64,000 nucleotides of DNA. Source: Pseudomonas fluorescens. Its GTDB lineage: Bacteria > Pseudomonadota > Gammaproteobacteria > Pseudomonadales > Pseudomonadaceae. Made by a program: the position numbers and the translations under genes. The notes below the pieces were generated by a model. It worked only from the letters and a program-made list of their open reading frames with translations, searched no databases and was not told the origin of the DNA. Below, one piece after another: positions 48,021-59,732 of the stretch (position 1 is its first letter; the number at the start of each line of letters is the position of its first letter). Location of the stretch: contig NZ_JSAK01000008.1 in the NCBI RefSeq assembly GCF_000802965.1, forward strand, positions 161,189-225,188. Reading direction: 5' to 3'.

Positions 48021-48044
48021 CAATATCAAAACTTTTTGATATTG
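48021..48044. promoter_or_regulatory. 24-bp near-perfect palindrome upstream of the ArsR-methyltransferase gene
   Basis: Arms CAATATCAAAA and TTTTGATATTG face each other, with mismatch only at the two central bases. It sits 42 nt before the start of the ArsR-type gene and is a natural ArsR-dimer operator. SahR-type ArsR regulators of the SAM cycle are known to use AT-rich palindromes; assignment here is inferred from position. Confidence 0.65.
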
Positions 48045-48085
48045 CCCTTGCGATGCTTTCGACCCATGACTAGACTGCCGGCCTT

Positions 48086-49081
48086 ATGAATTTACGCGTG
48101 CCTTCCATTCAACATGACGATTGCGACGAGCTGGCGGCCCTGTGCAAGGCCGGCGGCGATCCTCTGCGATTGAATGTATTGCGCGCCTTGGCCAACGATT
48201 CGTTCGGCGTGCTGGAACTGGCGCAGATCTTCGGCATCGGCCAGTCGGGCATGAGTCATCACCTCAAGGTGCTGGCCCAGGCCGACCTGGTGGCGACTCG
48301 TCGTGAAGGCAATGCGATTTTCTACCGTCGTGCCCTGCCCCACACCGAGCTGCTCGGCGGCAAGCTGCACGCAGCCTTGCTCGAAGAAGTGGATGAGTTG
48401 ACCCTGCCTGCCGATGTGCAATCGCGGATCACTCAGGTTCACGGGCAACGAGCGGCGGCCAGTCAGGACTTTTTCTCACGGGTTGCGGAGAAGTTTCGCG
48501 CCCAGCAAGACTTGATCGCCGGCCTGCCGCAATACCGCGAAAGCGTCGTGGCATTGCTCGACAAGTTGAGTTTCGGCGACGGCGCCACCGCCATCGAAGT
48601 CGGCCCTGGCGATGGTGCATTTTTGCCGGAGCTGGCGCGCCGCTTCTCACAGGTCACCGCGCTGGATAACAGCCCGGCGATGCTCGAACTGGCACGCCAG
48701 GTCTGCGAGCGTGAAGCGTTGGCTAACGTTAACCTGCAATTGGCCGATGCACTGAACGGCGTCAGCCTGACGGCAGATTGCGTGGTACTGAACATGGTGC
48801 TGCACCATTTCGCCGCGCCAGCCGAAGCGCTCAAGCACATGGCCGATTTGCTGCAACCAGGCGGTAGCCTGTTAGTGACAGAGTTATGTAGCCACAACCA
48901 GAGTTGGGCCAAGGAGGCCTGCGGTGATCTCTGGTTGGGGTTTGAACAGGACGATCTGGCCCGTTGGGCCACCGCTGCGGGACTCGTTCCCGGGGAAAGC
49001 CTCTATGTAGGCTTACGTAATGGTTTCCAGATCCAGGTCCGCCATTTTCAGCGACCGGCTGGCGACACTCACCATCGGTAA
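48086..49081 (+). CDS. ArsR-family regulator fused to a SAM-dependent methyltransferase
   Basis: The 331-residue fusion has an ArsR wHTH (about 15-90; FGIGQSGMSHHLKVLAQADLVATRREGNAIFYRR) and a class I methyltransferase domain (about 150-300; motif I AIEVGPGDGAFLPEL). It precedes metK by 18 nt. No metal-binding Cys cluster is seen in the HTH. A sensor role for SAM or S-adenosylhomocysteine through the methyltransferase fold is likely, fitting SahR-like control of the SAM cycle. Confidence 0.88.
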   Translation: MNLRVPSIQHDDCDELAALCKAGGDPLRLNVLRALANDSFGVLELAQIFGIGQSGMSHHLKVLAQADLVATRREGNAIFYRRALPHTELLGGKLHAALLEEVDELTLPADVQSRITQVHGQRAAASQDFFSRVAEKFRAQQDLIAGLPQYRESVVALLDKLSFGDGATAIEVGPGDGAFLPELARRFSQVTALDNSPAMLELARQVCEREALANVNLQLADALNGVSLTADCVVLNMVLHHFAAPAEALKHMADLLQPGGSLLVTELCSHNQSWAKEACGDLWLGFEQDDLARWATAAGLVPGESLYVGLRNGFQIQVRHFQRPAGDTHHR

Positions 49082-49099
49082 ATTCAGGAAAAAATCGAG

Positions 49100-50290
<1,191 letters not shown>

Positions 50291-50308
50291 GACTTCCCTG
50301 GCGGTACC

Positions 50309-50343
50309 AAAAGCCTCGCACGGTTCGCCGTGCGGGGCTTTTT
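50309..50343 (+). terminator. Intrinsic terminator after metK
   Basis: AAAAGCCTCGCACGG pairs with CCGTGCGGGGCTTTT across a TTCG loop, followed by more T. Confidence 0.9.
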
Positions 50344-50374
50344 ATTGTCTGCGCCTAAGACCGTGTTGCCGCTT

Positions 50375-50443
50375 TCGCGAGCAGGCTCGCTCCCACACCT
50401 GTGCACGACGCAGATCCCCTGTGGGAGCGAGCCTGCTCGCGAT
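50375..50443. repeat. REP inverted pair (GGGAGCGAGCCTGCTCGCGA type)
   Basis: Facing copies of TCGCGAGCAGGCTCGCTCCC lie between metK and ligB. Confidence 0.9.
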
Positions 50444-50533
50444 GGGGCCAGCCCAATCACCTTAGAAACACCAAGCAAAACACCCGTCATTCCGGCCGCA
50501 CAATCCTGACTAACCTTCGAGCATCCATAATGA

Positions 50534-52219
<1,686 letters not shown>

Positions 52220-52315
52220 CCGGCGAGGCCTGGCCACCGGGGAACCCCATAGCACCGATGAGCTCAAACAAGCCATCGCCGCACTGATTCGATTGCCTTT
52301 CCACATGGAGCTTTT

Positions 52316-52711
52316 ATGAAATTTCTTTCACCGCTCGCCTTGTTGACCCTTTGCAGCGTGATGGCCGCTCCGTTGATGGCGGCCGAGGACGCACCGGAGC
52401 TGACCGGCTGCGCTGCCAAGAAGCAAGGCATCATCAATCAGATCGAATTGGCCAAGTCCCGCGGCAATGCAGACCAGCAGGCGGGACTGGAAACAGCCCT
52501 GAGCGAAGTCACTGCCAACTGCACTGACGCCTCGTTGAAAAAGGAACGGGAAAACAAGGTGCTCGACGCCAAACACGAAGTCAGCCAGCGTCAGGCCGAC
52601 CTCGACAAGGCCATGAAAAAAGGCGACCCGGAGAAGATCAACAAGCGCAAAGACAAACTCGCCGAGTCCCGCAAGGAATTGCAGGAAGCGGTGGATGAGC
52701 TGGATAAGTAA
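52316..52711 (+). CDS. yqjC: YqjC-like periplasmic protein (DUF1090)
   Basis: The 131-residue protein has a signal peptide (MKFLSPLALLTLCSVMAAPLMA-AED). The mature part begins with the DUF1090 pattern GCAAKKQGIINQIELAKSRGN, followed by a long charged, coiled helix rich in Lys and Glu. The role is unknown. ATG 52316 follows ATGGAGCTTTT. Confidence 0.85.
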   Translation: MKFLSPLALLTLCSVMAAPLMAAEDAPELTGCAAKKQGIINQIELAKSRGNADQQAGLETALSEVTANCTDASLKKERENKVLDAKHEVSQRQADLDKAMKKGDPEKINKRKDKLAESRKELQEAVDELDK

Positions 52712-52735
52712 ACCCCGGCTAAACAAGTAAGCTTT

Positions 52736-52868
52736 TGTGGCGAGGGAGCTTGCTCCCGCTGGGTTGCGAAGCAGCCCTATAACCATTCAATAGCGTTTAG
52801 TGAGCTGTATTCGGTCAGCCGGATTTACGACGGCTTCGCCGCCGAGCGGGAGCAAGCTCCCTCGCCAC
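52736..52868. repeat. REP inverted pair (GTGGCGAGGGAGCTTGCTCCCGC type)
   Basis: Facing copies enclose about 85 nt between the convergent yqjC-like and cytochrome genes. Confidence 0.88.
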
Positions 52869-52879
52869 AAATGCGCAAA

Positions 52880-53329
52880 TCAATGATCCCGAAACGCCTT
52901 ATGACAAGCACTACAGGCATCTTCAACCTTCTGCACCGCCGGCCCCAGATTGCTGGCCTTGTAAGGTTGTACCTGGCTGGCAATCACCAATTCACCGGTG
53001 GCGGTTTCAAGGTCGCGGGCCATTGTCTGAAAGCGCGCTTGCTGCTCCCAGACATCGCTTTTGGCGCTGGTGTGGTCTTCCTCACGCACTTGCGGGAAAT
53101 GTTTCCACGGTTCATGGGACAGCGCATCGAGCTTCACCGCGCCATCCGCGAATTTGGGTCCATCGAACGGAATACGGCCACGCAACATGCCACCCAGGTC
53201 TTCACCGGTCTTGAGCATCTGCTTGAAAATAGCCTTGCGCTGACCGAGCGGCGAATGGGGGTCGACGCCACCGCAAGCGGACATCGTCAGGCAGGCCAGC
53301 AATACAACAGAAAGTCTTTTAAGAGTCAT
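52880..53329 (-). CDS. Class II cytochrome c (cytochrome c') lipoprotein
   Basis: The 149-residue protein has a lipobox (LTMSAC) and a single C-terminal haem site CSACHKAFRDH near the end, the cytochrome c' layout (four-helix bundle, haem at the C terminus). A role in binding NO or other small ligands is known for some family members; it is not established here. Confidence 0.85.
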   Translation of the reverse strand: MTLKRLSVVLLACLTMSACGGVDPHSPLGQRKAIFKQMLKTGEDLGGMLRGRIPFDGPKFADGAVKLDALSHEPWKHFPQVREEDHTSAKSDVWEQQARFQTMARDLETATGELVIASQVQPYKASNLGPAVQKVEDACSACHKAFRDH

Positions 53330-53456
53330 GGTGGCTTCAGGTCACGGGAACGGCGGCCAGTATCCTCGCGTCATCGGCAAAGACCAATAGCCCTATTATC
53401 AATACGGGTTGCCTGAGCGCATGGAGCACTCGGGCAACCGGCAAAGGAATTACTCC

Positions 53457-54629
53457 ATGAACAGCCGTTTCAAGGCATGGCGTCACAGCCTGACCTGGAC
53501 TCTGCCGATGGTGGCCCTGCTCGCAGGCTGCACCGGTGGCGACAACAACAAGCCGAAAACCCACGCCCTGGCCACCTACTCCAGCGCTACTTGGGAAGCC
53601 CTGCCGGCAGTATCCGACAACGACCTCGTTGCCGGTTTCGGTTCGTGGCGCAGCGCCTGCACCCGACTCAAGGCCGATCCGGTCTGGGGCGGAACTTGCG
53701 CGGAGGCTGCCAACGTGCCGCAAACCGCCAGCGAGATTCGCGGTTTCCTCAAGCAGAACCTTGATGTCTACGGGCTGCGCGCCGCCAACGACAATCCCAA
53801 CGGCTTGATCACTGGCTATTACGAACCGGTGTACCCCGGCAGCCTGACCCAGACCACAACGGCGAACGTCCCGGTATATGGCGTGCCCGAAGACATGATC
53901 ATCGTCTCGCTGGATAGCCTCTACCCGGAACTCAAAGGCAAACGCCTGCGCGGTCGACTTGAAGGCCGCGTACTCAAGCCTTACGACGATGCCGCAACCA
54001 TCGGAGCAAAAGGCGTCAAGGCTCCGGTCGTGGCCTGGTTGACCGACCCGATGAACCTGCAGTTCTTGCAAATCCAGGGCTCTGGCCGTATCCAGCTCGA
54101 CAGCGGTCGTCAACTGCGAATCGCCTATGCCGACCAGAACGGCCACCCTTATCGACCGATCGGGCGCTGGCTGGTTGAGCAAGGTGAATTGAAGAAAGAA
54201 GACGTGACCATGGGTGCGATCAGCAGTTGGGCCAAGGCCAATCCTTCGCGCATTCCGGAACTGCTCGCCAGCAACCCAAGTTATGTGTTCTTCACCCAGA
54301 ACCCCGATAGCAACGAAGGCCCGCGCGGTTCGCTGAACGTGCCGTTGACGGCCGGCTATAGCGCGGCGGTGGATCGCAAGGTAATCCCGCTGGGCAGCCT
54401 GTTGTGGTTATCCACCACCAAACCGGACGGCACTGCGCTGGTCCGCCCGGTGGCGGCTCAGGACACCGGCGGCGCGATTGCCGGCGAGGTTCGTGCGGAT
54501 CTGTTCTGGGGCACCGGCGAAGCGGCCGGGCAACTGGCGGGAGACATGAAGCAGCAGGGGCAGATCTGGATGCTGTGGCCCAAGGGCGCGGCGTTGCCAC
54601 AAGTGCCGCAGGTCGCCGACAAGCCTTAA
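53457..54629 (+). CDS. mltA: Membrane-bound lytic transglycosylase A
   Basis: The 390-residue lipoprotein (lipobox LLAGC) cleaves peptidoglycan to 1,6-anhydro-muropeptides. The MltA domain shows GLITGYYEPVYPGS and IQGSGRIQL, with the 3D-type end VAAQDTGGAIAGEVRADLFWGTG, which carries the catalytic Asp. ATG 53457 opens the signal peptide; the upstream extension is not part of it. Confidence 0.93.
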   Translation: MNSRFKAWRHSLTWTLPMVALLAGCTGGDNNKPKTHALATYSSATWEALPAVSDNDLVAGFGSWRSACTRLKADPVWGGTCAEAANVPQTASEIRGFLKQNLDVYGLRAANDNPNGLITGYYEPVYPGSLTQTTTANVPVYGVPEDMIIVSLDSLYPELKGKRLRGRLEGRVLKPYDDAATIGAKGVKAPVVAWLTDPMNLQFLQIQGSGRIQLDSGRQLRIAYADQNGHPYRPIGRWLVEQGELKKEDVTMGAISSWAKANPSRIPELLASNPSYVFFTQNPDSNEGPRGSLNVPLTAGYSAAVDRKVIPLGSLLWLSTTKPDGTALVRPVAAQDTGGAIAGEVRADLFWGTGEAAGQLAGDMKQQGQIWMLWPKGAALPQVPQVADKP

Positions 54630-54632
54630 AGC

Positions 54633-54714
54633 AAAAGATCGCAGCCTGCGGCAGCTCCTACAGGGCTCACACAAACCCCATGTAGGAGCTGCCGCAGGCT
54701 GCGATCTTTTGATC
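54633..54714. repeat. REP inverted pair (GCCGCAGGCTGCGATCTTTT type)
   Basis: Facing copies of AAAAGATCGCAGCCTGCGGC lie between the convergent mltA and MAPEG genes. Confidence 0.9.
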
Positions 54715-54720
54715 TTGCCT

Positions 54721-55104
54721 TTAAACCGATACCACAAAGAACGCGGCAATCAACCCCATCCCCACGAACCACATCAACGACCGCAAAATCGCCCAGTCCG
54801 CCAGATAGCAAATGATGTACAGCAGCCGACTGGTGATGAACATCACCGCCAACACATTGATCGTCACCAGCTCGGCATTGCCCACCAGGTGCGCCACGAT
54901 CACTGCCGCGACGAACGCCGGGGTCACTTCAAAACTGTTCAGTTGCGCCGCATGCGCGCGCCGGGCCACCCCATTGAGCGACTCGAGAAAGTCCCGAGGG
55001 TCATGGTTGTCACTCAGACGAAATCCACCACTGGCCTTGGCGATGCCCGTGCAGACATAGGGCAGGAAAATCGCAATCAAAATGCACCACAGAGCAACAG
55101 TCAT
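54721..55104 (-). CDS. MAPEG-family membrane protein
   Basis: This 127-residue protein has four membrane helices. The family stretches are RRAHAAQLNSFEVTPAFVAAVIVAHLVG and FITSRLLYIICYLADWAILRSLMWFVG. Bacterial MAPEG proteins often show glutathione-linked activity, but the substrate here is unknown. It lies 31 nt downstream of the EamA gene on the same strand. Confidence 0.85.
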   Translation of the reverse strand: MTVALWCILIAIFLPYVCTGIAKASGGFRLSDNHDPRDFLESLNGVARRAHAAQLNSFEVTPAFVAAVIVAHLVGNAELVTINVLAVMFITSRLLYIICYLADWAILRSLMWFVGMGLIAAFFVVSV

Positions 55105-55135
55105 AAAGCAGTCCCTTTCTCACGTATCAGAGCAA

Positions 55136-55969
55136 TCAAAATTTCATGACCAACATGCCGATCAAAACCAGCCCACAGGCTAAGAGCCTTGGCCCGCCGA
55201 AAGGTTCTTTCAGGTAACGCATGCCAAACAGCACCACCAGAATCACGCTGATCTCGCGCAAGGCAGCCGCTTCGGCAATCGAGCCCAGCTGCATGGCCCA
55301 CAGCACCAGAGCGTAGCTGAACAACACGCAGAACCCGACCGCCAAACCCAACCGCCATTGCTCTCTCCAAAACAATTTGAACGCTGGCCGCTTGCGCACC
55401 CAGGCCAGCAGCGGAAACGGCCAGGCACTGATCAACGTCACCCAGACCAGGTAATCCAGTGGATGCGACCAGCGCCGCAGCGCCTGGCCATCGATGAAGG
55501 TGTAGCAACCGATGCACAGTCCGATCAGCGCCACCACCGGCAGCATCGACCACGGCAGTCGCGCACCGCCTCCACCCTGCCAAAGCAGGCAAAGCATGCC
55601 GAGCGGGATCAACAAAATTCCAAAGATCTGCTGATGGGTCAGCACTTCGCCGGCGAATATCAGCGTCAGCGCCAACACCACCAACGGCGATAAACCCCGC
55701 ATCAGCGGATAGACCAGTCCCAGATCGCCAACCCGATAGGCCTGGATCAGCAAATAGCGGTAGAGCAATTCGAACGCTGCCGAGGCGAGAATCCACGGCC
55801 AGATTTCCAGCGCAGGCAGCTCCACGAACGGCAGCATCAGCGCGACAAACAACATCGCCACGCTGTCCATGCAGGCCACCACCAGCAAACGCTCGGCACT
55901 GAATTTGATCAGGGTATTCCACGTCGCATGCAACAGTGCAGCCACCAACACCAACGCCGTCGCAAGCAC
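55136..55969 (-). CDS. EamA/DMT-family transporter
   Basis: The 277-residue protein has about ten membrane helices in two EamA halves (ATALVLVAALLHATWNTLIKFSAERLLVVA; second half ends PFGGPRLLACGLVLIGMLVM). The start is GTG 55969 with AGGAG 7 nt upstream. DMT proteins export small metabolites; no substrate is evident. Confidence 0.85.
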   Translation of the reverse strand: MLATALVLVAALLHATWNTLIKFSAERLLVVACMDSVAMLFVALMLPFVELPALEIWPWILASAAFELLYRYLLIQAYRVGDLGLVYPLMRGLSPLVVLALTLIFAGEVLTHQQIFGILLIPLGMLCLLWQGGGGARLPWSMLPVVALIGLCIGCYTFIDGQALRRWSHPLDYLVWVTLISAWPFPLLAWVRKRPAFKLFWREQWRLGLAVGFCVLFSYALVLWAMQLGSIAEAAALREISVILVVLFGMRYLKEPFGGPRLLACGLVLIGMLVMKF

Positions 55970-55999
55970 GGCCTACTCCTTTATTTGTTGACGGCCCCC

Positions 56000-56069
56000 C
56001 TTGTAGGAGCCGGCTTGCTGGCGATGGCGTTCCTGAGATCGCCATCGCCAGCAAGCCGGCTCCTACAAG
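56000..56069. repeat. REP inverted pair (GGAGCCGGCTTGCTGGCGA type)
   Basis: Facing copies of TTGTAGGAGCCGGCTTGCTG lie between the divergent EamA and MFS genes. Confidence 0.9.
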
Positions 56070-56253
56070 GGCTGGTCAGAGAATTGATTCGCCATATGTC
56101 AGCAGCTGTTTATACTGCAAGCGACCACGCCGCACTCAGTTGCACACCGACTAATTCCAATAAAAATTCTGCCCTGCCCGCTCTCGTCGAGAACGGTCAT
56201 CGGCATGCGTATGCCTGATCACAGCGTCAAGACTACCGACAGAGACCTTGCGC

Positions 56254-57423
56254 ATGCCACTCGCTTTGCTTGCCCTCGCTGTTGCCGCGTTCGGCATCGG
56301 CACCACCGAATTCGTCATCATGGGCTTGTTGCCCGATGTTGCCCGCGACCTTGCAGTGAGTATTCCGCACGCTGGATTGCTGATCACCGGCTACGCCCTG
56401 GGCGTGGTGTTCGGCGCGCCGATCCTCGCGGTCGGCACCGCCAACATGCCGCGCAAAGCCACGCTGCTGGGCATGACCCTGATGTTCATCCTCGGCAACA
56501 TGCTCTGCGCCCTGGCACCGAATTACGCCACGCTGATGGCTGCACGAGTGGTGACGGCGCTGTGTCATGGCGCGTTCTTCGGCATTGGTTCGGTCGTAGC
56601 CGCCGGCCTGGTGGCACCCAACAAGCGGGCCCAGGCGATTGCGATGATGTTCACCGGCCTGACCTTGGCCAACGTCCTTGGCGTGCCGTTGGGCACTGCG
56701 CTCGGCCAATACGCCGGCTGGCGCTCGACCTTTTGGGCCGTGTCGGTGATTGGTGTGATCGCAGCCATCGCGCAATGGGTCTGGCTGCCAAAAAACATCG
56801 CGATGGACAAAGCCAACCTGGCCAGCGAGTTCAAGGTGTTGGGCAAGGCCAACGTGCTGTTGGCGCTGGGGATGAGCGTGCTGGCCTCAACCAGTCTGTT
56901 CAGCGTGTTCACCTACATCGCGCCGATCCTGCAGGACATCACCGGCGTCAGCCCCCATGGCGTAACCGTCATGCTGCTGTTGTTCGGCGTGGGTCTGACG
57001 GCAGGCAGCATGCTTGGCGGGCGCCTGGCTGACAGCCGCCTGTTGCCTTCACTGGTCGGCATGGTGTTCGCCGTGGTGCTGGTACTGGCCGCTTTCACCC
57101 AAACAAGCCACTCGGTTGTCCCGGCAGCGATCACGCTGGTGCTGTGGGGAATTTTTGCGTTCGCCCTGTGCCCGATCTTGCAACTGCTGATCATCGATCA
57201 GGCCCATGAGGCGCCGAACCTTGGATCGACGCTGAACCAGAGCGCGTTCAATCTCGGTAACGCCGCCGGTGCCTGGATCGGCGGCCTGGTGGTCGCCAGC
57301 GGCGCAGACCTCGCTGACCTACCCTGGACCGGCGCGCTGGTCAGCGGCCTGACCGTGCTGACTGCGCTGTTTTTTATCTACCTGCAACGTCGCGGTGCCA
57401 CTGCGCCAGAGATGGCCGGCTAA
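56254..57423 (+). CDS. MFS transporter, DHA1 family (AraJ/YdhP-like)
   Basis: The 389-residue, 12-helix transporter opens LALAVAAFGIGTTEFVIMGLLPDVARDL, the hallmark of the AraJ/YdhP/SotB arabinose-efflux group. ATG 56254 is preferred to the in-frame TTG 6 nt earlier. The substrate is unknown; sugar or drug efflux is typical of the group. Confidence 0.85.
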   Translation: MPLALLALAVAAFGIGTTEFVIMGLLPDVARDLAVSIPHAGLLITGYALGVVFGAPILAVGTANMPRKATLLGMTLMFILGNMLCALAPNYATLMAARVVTALCHGAFFGIGSVVAAGLVAPNKRAQAIAMMFTGLTLANVLGVPLGTALGQYAGWRSTFWAVSVIGVIAAIAQWVWLPKNIAMDKANLASEFKVLGKANVLLALGMSVLASTSLFSVFTYIAPILQDITGVSPHGVTVMLLLFGVGLTAGSMLGGRLADSRLLPSLVGMVFAVVLVLAAFTQTSHSVVPAAITLVLWGIFAFALCPILQLLIIDQAHEAPNLGSTLNQSAFNLGNAAGAWIGGLVVASGADLADLPWTGALVSGLTVLTALFFIYLQRRGATAPEMAG

Positions 57424-57522
57424 TTAGCGACGCGAAAAACGGAATGGAAGGCTCGGACAATTCGGACGCAAGCCGTATGAAGTTTCCTAAGCCCCTTTCA
57501 CCGCGCTTTTGATGCCCAGCTG

Positions 57523-57546
57523 AAAGGCTCACACCAGAGCCTTTTC
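57523..57546 (+). terminator. Intrinsic terminator after the MFS gene
   Basis: AAAGGCTC-ACACCA-GAGCCTTTT forms an 8-bp stem with a T tract. It separates the MFS gene from the ExoU-like gene. Confidence 0.7.
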
Positions 57547-57673
57547 AGCCTTTCTCCGCCACTTCTTAATGCCGTTTCAGCCGTGTGTCTCAACTCATTG
57601 CACCACGTACTCAAGCCCCCTTGAGTCTCCTAAAGTGCGACTTCCGTAACCGTTCTCAAAGGAAGAGACACCC

Positions 57674-59686
57674 ATGACCATTACCACTGCCCTCCCAATA
57701 CGCCCGCCCAGTTCCTTGCCGATTTCTGGAAATACCTCCCAGAGCGCACCGACAGAACCCAGCGAGATTGATTGGGGTGACTTCAAGTGGGGTGCAATGC
57801 GAATCGGCCAAGGCCGAGCTGAAACCCTGGTGCAATCCCTGACTGAGCGTGGACTGACAATCCGTCGGTTTGAAAATGCAGTGGTCGAAATGGACCTGAA
57901 TCTCCCCGACATCGAACATCTGGTCCTCAGTGGCGGTGGCGCCAAGGGCGTGGCGTTTTCAGGGATGGTCAAAGCATTGGAGGTTGAAGGGGCGCTGGGC
58001 AAAATACAAAGCATTTCCGGCTCATCGGCCGGCGCTATTTCCGCAGCTTTTATCGCCAGCGGAATGTCTTACGCAGACTTCGACAAAATGTCGGACGAAA
58101 CCAATCTCGTTACGCTGCTCGACAGTCACAGCAAGATTCGGGGGCCGATACAACAAGCCTGTTCCGCTATTGGCAAAGTCATTGCGGAGGCCTCGGGAAA
58201 GCCTGGAAGCATTGGACGACTGTTTTTCGATCTAATGCCTCGCCTTCATTCCAAAGCCGAGCCGCTGGAGGAACTGCTTCACGAGAAAATGGTGGAGTCG
58301 GTTCAGTCGCGTTTCAAACAGGCCCTTGGCGACCCGCAGCGGCAGCTTTCGCAGGAAACCCGGGTCTGCGCAGATCACATAAAAAACAAAGGCTATGTGA
58401 CATTCGGTGATCTGGCGAAGCTGAGCAAGGACATGCCTGAAATCAAGCAACTGCACATCACCGGCACAGCCATGTTCGACGATCGACCGCAGATGGTGGT
58501 ATTCAATGCAAGCCTGACCCCGGAGATGGACGTGGCCCGCGCCGCCCATATTTCCGGCTCGCTGCCCGTGGTTTTCCAGAAGCCTTCGGAACAGGGATTG
58601 CCGTTCCAGACTGACGGAGAACTGACCGCCTTCCAGGACGGCGGAATCATGCTCAACACCCCGGTCGCGGACCTTTACGAACCGCAATTCCCGATGAGCC
58701 CGATTCCCGAACGCGATCAGTTGATTCTCAAGTTCGAGAGCGGCAATGACGGTACAAAAAAAGATCGTGGAACGTTGGGCTCGAACATCGCCGATAAATT
58801 CGTCGGTGTGAGCTACGCGGCTCGCGATGCACAAGAAGCGAGCGGCATCAAAGCCTTTGAAAAGCAGACAATCACCGTTCCATTGAAAACTGAAAAAGGC
58901 GACTTTACGGGGATGCTCAATGGGACCGTCAACTTCAGCATGCCGCTGGAACACAAAAACCACTTGCAGCAAAAACTCGAAGTTGCGGTGGGTGATCACC
59001 TGAGACGCCACGAACGCAGCGAAACCTTCACGTTCAATTCAATCGGCGGCGCCCTGCTCGCCCTAGATGACCGATTGTTCGACGCGGCGGCGACTGAACT
59101 GCAGTACGAAACGGGTTGCTCAGAAGTCATCCAGTTCCGCCAGGAAGCTCAACAGACATTGGCCGAATTAAGCCAGGCCCTGATCGAGGCGAAAGCCTCC
59201 GGCTCCGACAGGCTCGATCTTAGTGCTCCACTGAAAGATGCCATCACCCGTCTTGATCACCTCGGCGACAGGTCAGACAAAATCGAATGGCTGGCGAATA
59301 AACTCAACCAGGGAAACGCTGCAGATTACATGGAGCTGCTACAAGCCGTTAAACGCATGGATGCCCAGCTGGTAGGACCCAAATCCGTGGTGATGACTAA
59401 GGCGATCGAGGAAATGGGTCTGCGCGATATCAAAACCAAAGCCGAAAACTTCATCAGTGAAGTGATCTTTCCCTCCCTATACCGTCACGGCCAGCCTGAT
59501 TCGAACGTCAAGCTGCTTAACAAGGCAGTATTCGAATTGCGCGAGTCAACGAGCCCCACGGACTTCAACGCGGCACTCAGTCGGATTGCTGATCAATATG
59601 TCTCGCGCAGCCTCCTGAATTCGTCGCGCCCATTCAATTCGACCACGATCACTCAAGCACGGGCATGGCTGATTCCTGCCCGATAA
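57674..59686 (+). CDS. ExoU-like patatin phospholipase
   Basis: The 670-residue protein aligns with P. aeruginosa ExoU (687 residues) over nearly its whole length. The oxyanion motif GGGAKG is at 87-92, catalytic Ser S118 in GSSAG, and catalytic Asp D322 in DGG. The C-terminal region that in ExoU binds membranes keeps EVIFPSLYR and GQPDSNV and ends in a TTI..ARAW segment. ExoU is a type III effector, inactive until bound by ubiquitin of the host. The first ~60 residues are disordered-looking and could hold an export signal. No SpcU-type chaperone gene and no recognisable type III promoter box is adjacent. ATG 57674 has AAGGAAGAG upstream. Confidence 0.92.
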   Translation: MTITTALPIRPPSSLPISGNTSQSAPTEPSEIDWGDFKWGAMRIGQGRAETLVQSLTERGLTIRRFENAVVEMDLNLPDIEHLVLSGGGAKGVAFSGMVKALEVEGALGKIQSISGSSAGAISAAFIASGMSYADFDKMSDETNLVTLLDSHSKIRGPIQQACSAIGKVIAEASGKPGSIGRLFFDLMPRLHSKAEPLEELLHEKMVESVQSRFKQALGDPQRQLSQETRVCADHIKNKGYVTFGDLAKLSKDMPEIKQLHITGTAMFDDRPQMVVFNASLTPEMDVARAAHISGSLPVVFQKPSEQGLPFQTDGELTAFQDGGIMLNTPVADLYEPQFPMSPIPERDQLILKFESGNDGTKKDRGTLGSNIADKFVGVSYAARDAQEASGIKAFEKQTITVPLKTEKGDFTGMLNGTVNFSMPLEHKNHLQQKLEVAVGDHLRRHERSETFTFNSIGGALLALDDRLFDAAATELQYETGCSEVIQFRQEAQQTLAELSQALIEAKASGSDRLDLSAPLKDAITRLDHLGDRSDKIEWLANKLNQGNAADYMELLQAVKRMDAQLVGPKSVVMTKAIEEMGLRDIKTKAENFISEVIFPSLYRHGQPDSNVKLLNKAVFELRESTSPTDFNAALSRIADQYVSRSLLNSSRPFNSTTITQARAWLIPAR

Positions 59687-59732
59687 ACGCAGTTGCCGGA
59701 CGTCAGGCGAGCACTACCCTGCTCGCCCTACA

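Noticed and set aside
45674..48073. 799-residue open frame antisense to transketolase
   Set aside because: It covers tkt and its promoter side in reverse; transketolase motifs are intact on the minus strand, and the antisense frame has no ribosome site or domain.
57424..57673. Type III secretion promoter box before the ExoU-like gene
   Set aside because: Neither a GGAACC-type Hrp box with properly spaced CCAC nor an ExsA-like A-rich box could be made out; only a terminator of the upstream gene is visible.
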